A stretch of DNA of 64,000 bases from an uncultured Candidatus Melainabacteria bacterium (GCA_934718135.1 CAKUZW010000003.1:201946-265945); one strand, 5' to 3'; shown: positions 6,917 through 17,393, counted from the first letter of the stretch. The notes: generated by a model not told the origin, from the sequence alone. A program made the numbers and translations.

Positions 6917-7639
6917 ATGAAAGATAACAATAAAACGAATTACACCAATGTCACTCTGCTCGTGCGACTCAGAATGACGGCTTTTACTTTAGCTGAGGTC
7001 CTCATAACTCTTGGCATAATCGGCATTGTGGCGGCGTTGACTATTCCGGGGCTTATGACAAATTACAAAAAACACAAAATCGAGTCAAAGTTATCTAAAG
7101 CTGTTTCTACGATTAATCAGGTTATAAAACAATCTGAGGCGGAGAATGGGGAAATGGAAACTTGGGATAAAACACTTACTCCTGTTCAATATATAGATAA
7201 ATACATTCGTCCGTATGTAAAAATAAACCAAATATGTGAGGGCCAAGGTTCTTGTGGTTTTAAAAATTCTCCGAATATATACCAAATGCTTAATCATAAT
7301 TATGGTGGATATAATAGTCCTTTCAATAACGGTCGAGTTCCGTTTATTTTAATGGATGGGGTGATGTATGCATGGGGTAGTATAATAGCTGATGGTAGGT
7401 TAGATAGTAGAAACATTATTATAATAGACATAAATGGTTCAGAAGGTCCAAACACTCTGGGACAGGATGTCTTTTTCTTAAAAAGGATTGAAGAGGAAGA
7501 TTCAATAATCCCTTATGGAGCTGATTTGCCACAAAGTGCCATCGCAGATGATTGCAAGAAAAACGGATATGGGTTGTATTGTGCCGCATTAATTCGTCAA
7601 AACGGTTGGAAAATCCCGAAGGGTTATCCGTTGAATTAG
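6917..7639 (+). CDS. Pilin-like (pseudopilin) protein 2
   Basis: A 240-residue protein from ATG 6917. I prefer this to the upstream in-frame ATG 6851 because AGAAAGGATGTAAAA precedes it and the same block precedes pilins 3 and 4. The leader is 22 residues (MKDNNKTNYTNVTLLVRLRM then TA). The helix FTLAEVLITLGIIGIVAAL begins at residue 23, with Glu at +5. Later come DINGSEGPNTLGQDVFF, a D-x-N-G-x3-P-N-x2-G-x-D-x-F pattern also seen in pilins 3 and 4, and the C-terminal QNGWKIPKGYPLN. Cysteines at about 103 and 108 and near the C-terminus could pair. It is probably a membrane-anchored subunit of a type II/IV filament system, assembled by genes outside the window. Confidence 0.85.
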   Translation: MKDNNKTNYTNVTLLVRLRMTAFTLAEVLITLGIIGIVAALTIPGLMTNYKKHKIESKLSKAVSTINQVIKQSEAENGEMETWDKTLTPVQYIDKYIRPYVKINQICEGQGSCGFKNSPNIYQMLNHNYGGYNSPFNNGRVPFILMDGVMYAWGSIIADGRLDSRNIIIIDINGSEGPNTLGQDVFFLKRIEEEDSIIPYGADLPQSAIADDCKKNGYGLYCAALIRQNGWKIPKGYPLN

Positions 7640-7687
7640 AAAATGCAAGTATCTCATATTTTTTAATAAGTGTTTTTATTTAACAAT

Positions 7688-7717
7688 TTGATTTCAACTT
7701 CAATTTTGTGCTAATAT
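7688..7717 (+). promoter_or_regulatory. Putative map promoter
   Basis: TTGATT (7688-7693), an 18-nt spacer and TAATAT (7712-7717). The map start codon is 21 bases further on, with AAAGGTAGG as ribosome-binding site. Confidence 0.45.
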
Positions 7718-7738
7718 GCAGTTAAAGGTAGGCATATT

Positions 7739-8500
7739 ATGATACATAGAAAATCAAGAGATGAAATTAAAAGAATGAAACACGCCGGATACATTGTTGC
7801 TCTTGTTCACCAAAAGATGAAAGAGGTTGTTGTTCCGGGAATTTCTACAAAAGAATTAGATGAAATTGCGATGAAAATAATTAAGGAAAATCGTGCTATT
7901 CCTACATTTTTAGGTTATTCAGGTTTTCCTGCTTGTATTTGTACTTCAATTAATGAACAAGTTGTACATGGAATTCCTTCTGAAAATGTAATTTTAAAAG
8001 AAGGGGATATCATTGCAATTGATGTTGGTGCTACTTATGGTGGTATGGTTGGAGATAGTGCTTGGTCATATAGAGTTGGGCAAGTTTCTCCTGAAGTTGA
8101 TAAACTTATGAAAACAACCGAAGAATCCTTGTATGCAGGAATTGAACAAATGCGTCCGGGAAATGTTTTGGATGACATTTCTAAAGCGGTTGAAGCTGTT
8201 GCTAATCGTGAAGGTTACGGAATTGTTCGTCAATATGGTGGTCATGGTGTAGGTCATGAAATGCATGAAGATCCGTTCTTGTTCAACTATAGTGTAGGTG
8301 ACAATACTTTAATCAAATCAAATATGGCTATTGCAATTGAACCAATGTTGAATTTGGGCGGGGATGATGTTGTTGTCAATGAAAAAGACGGTTGGACTGT
8401 AAGTACAAAAGACGGAAAACCTTCTGCTCACTTTGAACATACCGTAATTGCAACTGATGACGGACCAATTATTACAACCACCTTAAATCAGGAGATTTAG
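7739..8500 (+). CDS. map: Type I methionine aminopeptidase
   Basis: A 253-residue cytosolic metalloprotease that removes the initiator methionine from new proteins. The five metal ligands are visible: Asp in AIDVGATYGG, Asp in MVGDSAWSY, His in GGHGVGHEMH, Glu in AIEPML and Glu in HFEHTV. Length is typical of type Ia enzymes without an N-terminal zinc extension. The start follows AAAGGTAGGCATATT. The stop codon abuts the ATG of the next gene directly, so the pair is probably cotranscribed. It is not in the usual ribosomal-protein/secY setting. Confidence 0.97.
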   Translation: MIHRKSRDEIKRMKHAGYIVALVHQKMKEVVVPGISTKELDEIAMKIIKENRAIPTFLGYSGFPACICTSINEQVVHGIPSENVILKEGDIIAIDVGATYGGMVGDSAWSYRVGQVSPEVDKLMKTTEESLYAGIEQMRPGNVLDDISKAVEAVANREGYGIVRQYGGHGVGHEMHEDPFLFNYSVGDNTLIKSNMAIAIEPMLNLGGDDVVVNEKDGWTVSTKDGKPSAHFEHTVIATDDGPIITTTLNQEI

Positions 8501-9172
8501 ATGAATTATTATGTTGGCGTTTCTTTGGCTTCAGGGTCTAGTATGGACTCAGGAGTTGCAGTGATTGATGAAGATAATAAAATTATTCTTCTAGATAAAC
8601 TGTACAAAATGAATGATATAATTTTCTTTTTTGAAAATTTTTCATCCCTAAAGAATTCTAAAATTTGTGTATCTGTACCTTTTGATAGAACAATGTTGGA
8701 AGGCAAATGGAGAATTCTATCAAAACCGTACCAACTTGTTGCAACAAATAAAAATATTCCAAACCGTGATAATTGGACTCAAAGGCATTCAAATAGAGGT
8801 TCAGAGTATTTTAGAGAATTGACAGAACGAGGAATTGAAGTTAATCGTTTTGATATTTATATGACCAGACAAAGTATGCATTTGAACTCTTGTTACAAGG
8901 ACAGATCACCTGCTGATTGCAAATTTTTGCAACAGGCTCTAAAGTATGAATGGGGTTTTGAAGATTTGCCGTCAAATATGATGCCTATGTCCCATTTGGA
9001 AGCTATTATCGGGGCTATGCTTGCAAAAGAAAAGGTTCATAACCCGAATGAAATCAAGACCATTTACAATTTCAGGGGGCTTGATGTTATTGATATCAAA
9101 GAAAATTTGAATATTTCAACTGATATTTATAATTTTGAAAAAGAACTTGTTGGAGAAGTTGTAACAGATTAA
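8501..9172 (+). CDS. Conserved hypothetical protein, possibly RNase H-like fold
   Basis: A 223-residue protein whose ATG directly follows the map stop codon. The N-terminus MNYYVGVSLASGSSMDSGVAVID could be the first strands of an RNase H-like/actin-like fold (GV-D/S-x-A...G-V-A-V-I), and LEAIIGAMLAKE near 165 recalls the DALDA-type helix of DUF429 proteins. SVPFDRTMLEGKWR fits a conserved middle strand. A DUF429-like assignment is tentative. No signal peptide or membrane segment is present. The tight coupling to map suggests translation-linked expression but says nothing firm about function. Confidence 0.7.
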   Translation: MNYYVGVSLASGSSMDSGVAVIDEDNKIILLDKLYKMNDIIFFFENFSSLKNSKICVSVPFDRTMLEGKWRILSKPYQLVATNKNIPNRDNWTQRHSNRGSEYFRELTERGIEVNRFDIYMTRQSMHLNSCYKDRSPADCKFLQQALKYEWGFEDLPSNMMPMSHLEAIIGAMLAKEKVHNPNEIKTIYNFRGLDVIDIKENLNISTDIYNFEKELVGEVVTD

Positions 9173-9199
9173 TTCAAAATCAAATTTTTAGGGAGAGTA

Positions 9200-10408
9200 A
9201 TGTTAAAAAAAATAATTGATATTCTAAGTAATCCATTGTTATTTTATGCTGACAAATCAGGTAATGCTGTATTTAGAAACTTTTGTTGGTTTAAAAATAC
9301 CGGTTGTCAATATAAAATGAAATTATCTAAAATAGAGGTTGGGCAAGTTTTAGAGTATCGTTTTGAATTGGAAAAATATTTAAAATCTGCGTATTTTATT
9401 GTTCCAATTGTAATTTATTTAATTTTTATTCATTTAAAATTCTCTATTTTGAATTTATTGGTTTGCGAATTTTGGTGGATAGCTATAATTTGTATTATCA
9501 GAGGGATTTGTGCGTATGTTTATAGCAAATATTTAATTCACAATTTTGGAATGTACAAGCTTGTTGAATTTGCTCCACATCTTACTCAAGATAAAATTGC
9601 AGAATTTCGAGCAAATTTTAATTCAAAAATTATAGTTATATTGATTTTGCTTGGAATATTTTTTGCTCCGGCTTTTGGTTTGATGTATGGAATGAAGTTA
9701 AATCTAAATTCTAAGAAACCTCATTTTAAATCTGCGTTAGTAATGTCAAAAATATATATGACATTTTACCCTAAAACGGAGTCTATATATGACATGAGAG
9801 CTTATGCAAGTTTTATGAAACGAGATTATGAAGATGCTCTAAAAGATTATATAACTGTATTGAACATGTCAGGCAATAAATTCTCTAAAAAAGATTATAC
9901 AAGATTTGCAAATTTATTATTGTTAGAGAAAAAATTAACAACATCAGAAAATGCCGTGGATGTTTTTAATGAGTACGTAACTAAAAAGAAAATGTCTGTT
10001 TTAGAAGCCTCTCAAATGCTATGGATAAAATCAATTTTTAGAATTGAAAATAACAATATTGAAAATATAATTTTTGATTACAACGATTTGTTAGAATCTT
10101 TGGATAAAAAAGATACCCTAAATTATTTCTATATCTCTAGTGACAAAGCTTATATTTTATACTTGATGCAAAATTACGAAATGGCGATAGAAATTTATGA
10201 TGTGTTAATTCCTTATGCTTCTGCAAATCCTGAAAAATTTTCAAAAGAGTTAAAGTCCCTATATGCTGAACGAGGTTTTGCAAAACGAAAAACGGGTGAT
10301 ATGTTAGGTGCTGATGCTGACTTTGTAAAATCAGGAATTAATTCTGTAGAAGTTGACAAGTATGAACCATCATATTCTAATCAAGAATTTGTTGTAGATA
10401 AATTTTAA
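9200..10408 (+). CDS. Membrane protein with TPR-like C-terminal region
   Basis: A 402-residue protein after GGGAGAGTA. Residues about 60-110 hold two hydrophobic segments (YFIVPIVIYLIFIHL and WWIAIICIIRGICAYVY) and about 145-168 a third (IIVILILLGIFFAPAFGLMYGM). The C-terminal half is hydrophilic and helical, with TPR-like blocks such as RAYASFMKRDYEDALKDYI and KAYILYLMQNYEMAIEIYD, and LYAERGFAKRKTGDMLGADA near the end. It is likely an inner-membrane protein with a helical-repeat domain for protein contacts. I do not recognise a named family. It is the last gene of a map-led group and ends at a strong terminator. Confidence 0.75.
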   Translation: MLKKIIDILSNPLLFYADKSGNAVFRNFCWFKNTGCQYKMKLSKIEVGQVLEYRFELEKYLKSAYFIVPIVIYLIFIHLKFSILNLLVCEFWWIAIICIIRGICAYVYSKYLIHNFGMYKLVEFAPHLTQDKIAEFRANFNSKIIVILILLGIFFAPAFGLMYGMKLNLNSKKPHFKSALVMSKIYMTFYPKTESIYDMRAYASFMKRDYEDALKDYITVLNMSGNKFSKKDYTRFANLLLLEKKLTTSENAVDVFNEYVTKKKMSVLEASQMLWIKSIFRIENNNIENIIFDYNDLLESLDKKDTLNYFYISSDKAYILYLMQNYEMAIEIYDVLIPYASANPEKFSKELKSLYAERGFAKRKTGDMLGADADFVKSGINSVEVDKYEPSYSNQEFVVDKF

Positions 10409-10410
10409 AA

Positions 10411-10452
10411 AGAAGAGGGCGGGATAAGCATTTGCTTATCCCGCCCTCTTCT
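10411..10452. terminator. Bidirectional terminator with a 20-bp stem
   Basis: AGAAGAGGGCGGGATAAGCA pairs perfectly with its complement around a 2-nt loop. It lies between the convergent genes ending at 10408 (plus) and 10467 (minus) and probably serves both. Confidence 0.85.
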
Positions 10453-10466
10453 AGAAATATTTCTAA

Positions 10467-10841
10467 TTATTCTTCATCTTCAGAATCTTCGTCTTTTTTA
10501 ATTTTATCAACAACCATTTTTGCCATTTCTTTAGCGATAACTTTTTGTGTATCTTCAGGGCAATTTTGAAGCATATTCATTGCAGTTCTCAAAGTTGTAT
10601 CAATATCGTACCAACGTCCGCGTCTATTGTCGTCTAATCCTGAACCAACAGCATTAATAATATCGTCAACAGCTTCGAATTTTTCATCTTCAATATTATG
10701 TTCAATGATAATTTTGATTAAATTCAATGCTACACGAATTTGAGTTTGGTCATCTGTTTCTTCTAATGTTCTAACCGCTTCTGACAAAACAGGGTCTTTG
10801 TCATACCAACGTCTGTGTTGTTGTGAATATTCTTCTTTCAT
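10467..10841 (-). CDS. Acidic protein with two WYD repeats, unknown function
   Basis: From ATG 10839-10841, preceded by AAAAGGAGAGAAAAG, it has 124 residues; an upstream in-frame TTG at 10865 is less likely. It contains an internal duplication: HRRWYDKDPVLSEAVRTLEE (about 9-28) and RGRWYDIDTTLRTAMNMLQN (about 74-93), each followed by a helix with T-Q-x-x-I/V-A/R. The C-terminus KKDEDSEDEE is highly acidic. It looks like a small cytosolic all-helical protein. I know no function. It lies 33 bases downstream of fixX and is probably the third gene of the fixC-fixX transcript. Confidence 0.75.
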   Translation of the reverse strand: MKEEYSQQHRRWYDKDPVLSEAVRTLEETDDQTQIRVALNLIKIIIEHNIEDEKFEAVDDIINAVGSGLDDNRRGRWYDIDTTLRTAMNMLQNCPEDTQKVIAKEMAKMVVDKIKKDEDSEDEE

Positions 10842-10874
10842 CTTTTCTCTCCTTTTATTCTTCAATCCTTCTAT

Positions 10875-11150
10875 TTAACCTTGTTTAAAAGTGACTCCTT
10901 TGGTGCCTTTTGGGTATTTCCAATCTATAGCTTTTCTTTCGCAGGCTATTCTGCAAGCTCCACATTCAAGGCAGTTTTCATAATTCACTATAATTTCTTG
11001 TTTTTCGTCATTCCATTCATAAACCTTGGCAGGACAAATAAATGTGCAATTCCTGCTTTCACACAATCTGCATTGCTCCTTATCAGGTTTCAGGTGTGAT
11101 TCGGTGTCCGGTGAATATTTTAATGTATACAATTTGTTATCTAAATTCAT
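10875..11150 (-). CDS. fixX: Ferredoxin-like protein FixX
   Basis: A 91-residue FixX/YdiT-type ferredoxin. The start chosen is ATG 11148-11150, which overlaps the fixC TGA as ATGA and has GTGGAG nine bases upstream. The alternative GTG at 11165 would add five residues. Cysteines in CRLCESRNCTFICPA (about 28-42) and CLECGACRIAC (about 60-70) follow the family pattern, the second being a full C-x2-C-x2-C-x3-C [4Fe-4S] motif. FixX accepts electrons from FixC in Fix/ETF-quinone systems. Coupled to fixC by overlap. Confidence 0.9.
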   Translation of the reverse strand: MNLDNKLYTLKYSPDTESHLKPDKEQCRLCESRNCTFICPAKVYEWNDEKQEIIVNYENCLECGACRIACERKAIDWKYPKGTKGVTFKQG

Positions 11151-12445
11151 ATCAAAATACTCCACAACAATTTTAAAATCGCAAAAACATCTTTAACTAA
11201 TTCTGATAATTTTCTATCTGTAAAAATGCTCTTTATAAATTTCCAATAATTTTCACGCTTTGGAACACCATTCACAGAGGTAAACATTTCAAAGAATGCA
11301 TTAATCTTTTTGAAATAATAACTCAAAAATGCTTTTTGTCTTGAATGGCAAACATTCATCAAATCTTTATATGTTCTTAAATCCTTTAATACAAAAGAAT
11401 TTTTCAATGCTTTTTCATAGTTAGAAAGTATCTTCTTTGAATAATCACCACTATCAAGAGCTAAAATTGCGGTTTCTGCAGCCAATTTGCCACTAATCAT
11501 TGCAAGATTAGTGCCCTCCCAATGGAGGTTATTCACTAACATTCCTGCATCTCCAACAATCATTACTCCGTTATCACAAAGTTTTGGAACTTTTTTATAA
11601 CCGCCTTCAGGAATTAAATGTGCAGAGTATTCTTTTAATGTTCCGCCTTCAATTAGTGGGGCAATAGTCGGATGTTGTTTTAATGCTTCTAAAATTTCAT
11701 AAGGTCTGTAATTGTTTTCAACCAAATCATTAAGGGTAATTCCAACACCGATAGTGATAGAATCAGTATTGGTATACATAAATCCCAATCCTAAAATTCC
11801 AAGCATTGGACCGCCAAAAAGTTCACAAATCGAACCTTCATCGTCTTTAACCCTAAATCTTTGATTTATAATATCTTTGTCTAACTTAATAACCTCTTTT
11901 ACGCTCAAAGCAACGTCTTTAGTTTCGATTTCTTTTCTTAAACCGATTTGCTTGGCTAAAAGAGAATTAACTCCGTCTGCTAAAACTACAATATTAGCGT
12001 AGTATTCTTCAAGTTCGGTTTTAACTCCGACAACTTTATTTTTTTCTTTGATTAGTTCTCTTACAACGGTTTCTTCAACAAGAATAACTCCTGCTTTTCT
12101 GGCTTCTTCCGCTGCCCAACGGTCAAATTTCCCACGAATTACGCTATAACTGGTATTGTCATTTTTTCGATAAGTGATAGTTGTAGAGTCTTTTTCACCC
12201 AAAATCATAAAATTATGTTCAATATTACGCCTTTCGATAGGAGCTTCTTGTTCAAAATTTGGGAAAATTTCTTTAGTCGGTTGGGTATAAATAGCCCCGC
12301 CAAATACATTTTTGCTCCCTGCAAAAAGTCCACGCTCAATAAGTACAACTTCTTTCCCTGCTCTTGCAAGTGTAATTGCACAAGCTACACCACTAGGACC
12401 TGCTCCGACAACTATTACATCTGTTTTGTTATTTTCTTTTAGCAT
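11147..12445 (-). CDS. fixC: Flavoprotein FixC (ETF:quinone oxidoreductase family)
   Basis: A 432-residue FAD protein of the FixC/ETF-QO family. The N-terminal dinucleotide fold is VIVVGAGPSGVACAITLARAG (residues about 9-29), followed by LIERG. VLADGVNSLLAKQIG (about 154) and MIVGDAGMLVN (about 294) are the second and third FAD contacts. The membrane-proximal C-terminus is less conserved. FixC normally works with the FixAB electron-transfer flavoprotein and FixX, moving electrons to quinone or ferredoxin, in some bacteria by electron bifurcation. fixA and fixB are not adjacent, only a repeat-filled gap and the hydrogenase operon. The start MLKENNKTD is preceded by TTGAGAGAAGTTTT. Confidence 0.9.
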   Translation of the reverse strand: MLKENNKTDVIVVGAGPSGVACAITLARAGKEVVLIERGLFAGSKNVFGGAIYTQPTKEIFPNFEQEAPIERRNIEHNFMILGEKDSTTITYRKNDNTSYSVIRGKFDRWAAEEARKAGVILVEETVVRELIKEKNKVVGVKTELEEYYANIVVLADGVNSLLAKQIGLRKEIETKDVALSVKEVIKLDKDIINQRFRVKDDEGSICELFGGPMLGILGLGFMYTNTDSITIGVGITLNDLVENNYRPYEILEALKQHPTIAPLIEGGTLKEYSAHLIPEGGYKKVPKLCDNGVMIVGDAGMLVNNLHWEGTNLAMISGKLAAETAILALDSGDYSKKILSNYEKALKNSFVLKDLRTYKDLMNVCHSRQKAFLSYYFKKINAFFEMFTSVNGVPKRENYWKFIKSIFTDRKLSELVKDVFAILKLLWSILI

Positions 12446-12905
12446 AAAACTTCTCTCAATCTAAATTATACTTTATTAAAGCTAATAAGTCTATAGGTCA
12501 ATAAGTATTAGGGAGTGGAAAAGGGAATAGGGAAATAAGGAAATGAGTTCGTTACGTTTTTTACGTCATCCTGAGGGCAATAGTCCGAAGGATCTACAAA
12601 CTCAAAATCATGTCATTACGAGGAATAATATTGAACAAGAAGTGCAAAAGTCTACACAGAGTGACGTAGTAATCCCTAACAAATTGAGCAATTGCGAAAC
12701 TTGTCATGGATTGTTACGTCACTTCGTACTTCTGCCTGACACTTCACCTCGCCATAAACGTGACTCCGTGTCTGCCAAATATGTCCTGCGGACAGCCTAT
12801 CGTTTTGGCAGACAGCTTCGCACTCTGCTCGGTTCGTCCTCACAATGACATGATTAATAAAAACGTAACGAACTTATTCTTCTATTTCCTATTCCCTTAA
12901 TAAAG
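12446..12905. repeat. Mosaic dispersed repeat between fixC and the hydrogenase
   Basis: Left arm near 12520-12560 (GGGAATAGGGAAATAAGGA then GAGTTCGTTACG), a GTCATCCTGAGGGC module, a GTCATTACGAGGAATAATA module, then a minus-oriented copy of the 145-bp GTCTGCCAAA hairpin module (12706-12851). The right arm lies at about 12862-12900 (GTAACGAACTTATTC). A 101-codon open frame (12543-12848) spans these modules but has no independent sign of being a gene. Confidence 0.8.
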
Positions 12906-12939
12906 CAAGGCGGCTTCGCAAACTTGCGAAGCCGCCTTG
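12906..12939 (-). terminator. Terminator of the hydrogenase operon
   Basis: A 16-bp perfect stem, CAAGGCGGCTTCGCAA and its complement with a 2-nt loop, 17 bases beyond the hydrogenase stop codon. On the minus strand it is followed by CTTTATTAA. Confidence 0.8.
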
Positions 12940-12955
12940 TGTATCTTTTAAAATT

Positions 12956-14422
12956 CTACTTATTTAGAACATCTTTGATTTCAGGACTTTCTTTAACATA
13001 ATTAGTTAATTGTTTTAATGCTGGTTTGAATGCATTGATTGTGCTTGAACCACCCAAACATCCTCCGGGGCAAGCCATAATTTCAATCAAGTTACCTAAA
13101 TCGCATTTACCGTTTTTACCATATTTTTTCAAATCTCTAACGGCTTGTTTATCTAGTCCGTCAATGATAACCGGTGTAGCTTTTTCTCCTTCATCAAGTA
13201 AAGCATTAACAGCTCCTGCAACTCCGCCTGTTACGGCAAAATTTCTTGCTTCTGCAGAAGATTCAACTGCGAATTCTGAACCTTCGCAAGTATCAACTTG
13301 AATATTTTTAGCAATTAACCAAGCCCCAAGTTCTTCATAATTAAGAACATAATCAATATCAGGGTTTTGCAATGCTTCACGCTTTTTAGCAACACATGGG
13401 CTAAAGAATACCGTAATTGCATCCGGAGTTTCTTTTTTAACAATTTCTGCGGTATAGTAAGCCGGAGTTTTTGTATCAGATCTGAAAGGTTTCAAATCTG
13501 GAATATGTTTGTCTACAAGTTCGTTATATCCTGCACAGCAAGAAGTTGTCATAAAGGCATCTCCTTTTGCCATTCTTTCTTTGAATTCTTCTGATTCATT
13601 TTTAGTTGTAATATCAGCTCCAAGTGCAACTTCAACAACATCCGCAAAACCTAATTGTTGAATAGCATCTTTCAATTGAGCCGGTGTGCAAGGTAATTGA
13701 CCCATAATTGATGGTGCTACCATTGCAACTAATTTTTTACCCTGTTTTATTTGTTTTAAGATATCAATGATTTGACTTTTTTCGTGAACTGCACCAAATG
13801 GACATGCTGCAACGCATCTTCCGCAAGAAATACATTTGTCAAAATCAATATGAGCTAAACCTTCTTCATCTTTTGCAATAGCTCCAACCGGACAAGCGTT
13901 TTCACAAGGAACAATAATTTTTGCAATAGCTTGGTAAGGGCAAACTTGGGCACACATTCCGCAATTTTTACATTTTGAAGAATCAATATGTGATTTGCCG
14001 TTTTCAACCTTGATAGCTCCAAATCTGCAAGCAGATTCGCATGGTCTTGCAACACAACCTTGGCACAAATCTGTTACATAAATTCTTGAAGGAACACAGC
14101 CTCTGCAAGCTGTTTGCAATACAGTAAGCGGATTAATTTCAGGCTCTGTTCTATCCTCTGCTCTTTTAGCTAATGTTGATAGTAAGTCGCTATCTTGTGC
14201 TTCTTCAATAGATAAACCTAAACCTGCGATTGCTCTATCTCTTAGGATAGCTCTTTCTTTGTGAATACAACATCTGTACGGTACTTCACTTCCTTTTGGT
14301 CTCATATCATAAGGGATTAATCTTGTTTCTTCTTCAAAATTATCACCCAAATATGCTTTAATAAGTCTTACCAATATTTCACGTTTCAATTGTGAAGTTT
14401 GTCTTGGTGTGTTCATAGCCAT
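12956..14422 (-). CDS. [FeFe] hydrogenase, group B-like, with ferredoxin domains
   Basis: A 488-residue [FeFe] hydrogenase. Residues about 105-225 carry Cys-rich Fe-S sites: CQGCVARPC, CKNCGMCAQVCP and CISCGRCVAACP, the last two being [4Fe-4S] ferredoxin motifs. The H-cluster motifs follow: L1 MTTSCCAGY (about 290), L2 FSPCVAKKRE (about 340) and L3 MACPGGCLGG (449-458). Ala-Gly in L1, where group A has Pro-x-Trp, suggests the group B lineage. It would oxidise ferredoxin with H2 release, or the reverse, in the cytosol. The neighbouring small [2Fe-2S] protein is probably its electron partner. The maturases HydEFG are not in the window. Confidence 0.92.
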   Translation of the reverse strand: MAMNTPRQTSQLKREILVRLIKAYLGDNFEEETRLIPYDMRPKGSEVPYRCCIHKERAILRDRAIAGLGLSIEEAQDSDLLSTLAKRAEDRTEPEINPLTVLQTACRGCVPSRIYVTDLCQGCVARPCESACRFGAIKVENGKSHIDSSKCKNCGMCAQVCPYQAIAKIIVPCENACPVGAIAKDEEGLAHIDFDKCISCGRCVAACPFGAVHEKSQIIDILKQIKQGKKLVAMVAPSIMGQLPCTPAQLKDAIQQLGFADVVEVALGADITTKNESEEFKERMAKGDAFMTTSCCAGYNELVDKHIPDLKPFRSDTKTPAYYTAEIVKKETPDAITVFFSPCVAKKREALQNPDIDYVLNYEELGAWLIAKNIQVDTCEGSEFAVESSAEARNFAVTGGVAGAVNALLDEGEKATPVIIDGLDKQAVRDLKKYGKNGKCDLGNLIEIMACPGGCLGGSSTINAFKPALKQLTNYVKESPEIKDVLNK

Positions 14423-14428
14423 AATTTT

Positions 14429-14701
14429 TTATTCCTTTTCCTTTTTTACTTCCACCTTATTATTTATTACTTCTATAATCTTTTCAACTGTAGCATCTTT
14501 AACAAGTTCATCATCAACTTTTACATAAGGAGCGTGTGAAAATTCCCAATCTGCAGCACAATACCCCAAACATGGTACTCCTGTTACCTCAACAGAATTT
14601 CCAAATTTTTGGGGGATAATTTCAACAAGTTCTTGCAAGTTCGCTGAACCCATAACAAAACAGGTTGTACCTAAGCAAACTTTTACGTTGATTTTTCCCA
14701 T
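14429..14701 (-). CDS. Small [2Fe-2S] thioredoxin-fold ferredoxin (NuoE C-domain-like)
   Basis: A 90-residue protein with the thioredoxin-like [2Fe-2S] fold of NuoE/HydC C-terminal domains. The four ligands are CLGTTCF (Cys9 and Cys14) and CLGYC (about Cys44 and Cys48), the family spacing C-x4-C and C-x3-C. The final 15 residues are Lys/Glu-rich. The start ATG 14701 follows AAGGACGGTATA. It lies 6 nt upstream of the hydrogenase start, so the two are translated from one mRNA, and it may carry electrons between NADH-linked or ferredoxin donors and the hydrogenase. No NuoF-type subunit is adjacent. Confidence 0.88.
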   Translation of the reverse strand: MGKINVKVCLGTTCFVMGSANLQELVEIIPQKFGNSVEVTGVPCLGYCAADWEFSHAPYVKVDDELVKDATVEKIIEVINNKVEVKKEKE

Positions 14702-14723
14702 TATACCGTCCTTACGTAAAAAA

Positions 14724-14752
14724 ATTTTATCTTAACAATTTTGTTAAGTCAA
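14724..14752 (-). promoter_or_regulatory. Promoter of the hydrogenase operon
   Basis: On the minus strand TTGACT (14747-14752), a 17-nt spacer and TAAAAT (14724-14729). Transcription would begin near 14717, about 16 nt before the start codon. The spacer contains the palindrome at 14731-14748. Confidence 0.6.
14731..14748. promoter_or_regulatory. Palindromic operator candidate between hydrogenase and gyrB
   Basis: CTTAACAA-TT-TTGTTAAG has two perfect 8-bp arms. It fills the -10/-35 spacer of the hydrogenase promoter and includes the -35 of gyrB. Position suggests a repressor site. It resembles an inside-out Rex site: Rex boxes read TTGTTAA-N4-TTAACAA, so Rex is not supported by orientation. 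Confidence 0.45.
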
Positions 14753-14770
14753 TTACTTTTGTGATATACT
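14741..14770 (+). promoter_or_regulatory. Promoter of gyrB
   Basis: TTGTTA (14741-14746), an 18-nt spacer and TATACT (14765-14770). Transcription would start near 14777. The gyrB ATG at 14804 has AGGGGAGAG upstream. Confidence 0.6.
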
Positions 14771-14782
14771 ACTCTTATATAG

Positions 14783-17374
<2,592 letters not shown>

Positions 17375-17393
17375 TAGTTTGTGAATATATTTG

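Noticed and set aside
10875..11165. fixX start at GTG 11165
   Set aside because: ATG 11148-11150 overlaps the fixC stop as ATGA and has GGAG at a proper distance, so the shorter form is preferred.
12543..12848. 101-codon open frame between fixC and the hydrogenase
   Set aside because: It consists wholly of dispersed repeat modules found elsewhere in both orientations, has no pilin helix after it and no clear ribosome-binding site.
14731..14748. Rex-binding site
   Set aside because: Half-sites are in the opposite order (TTAACAA-N2-TTGTTAA) and the spacing differs from Rex boxes.
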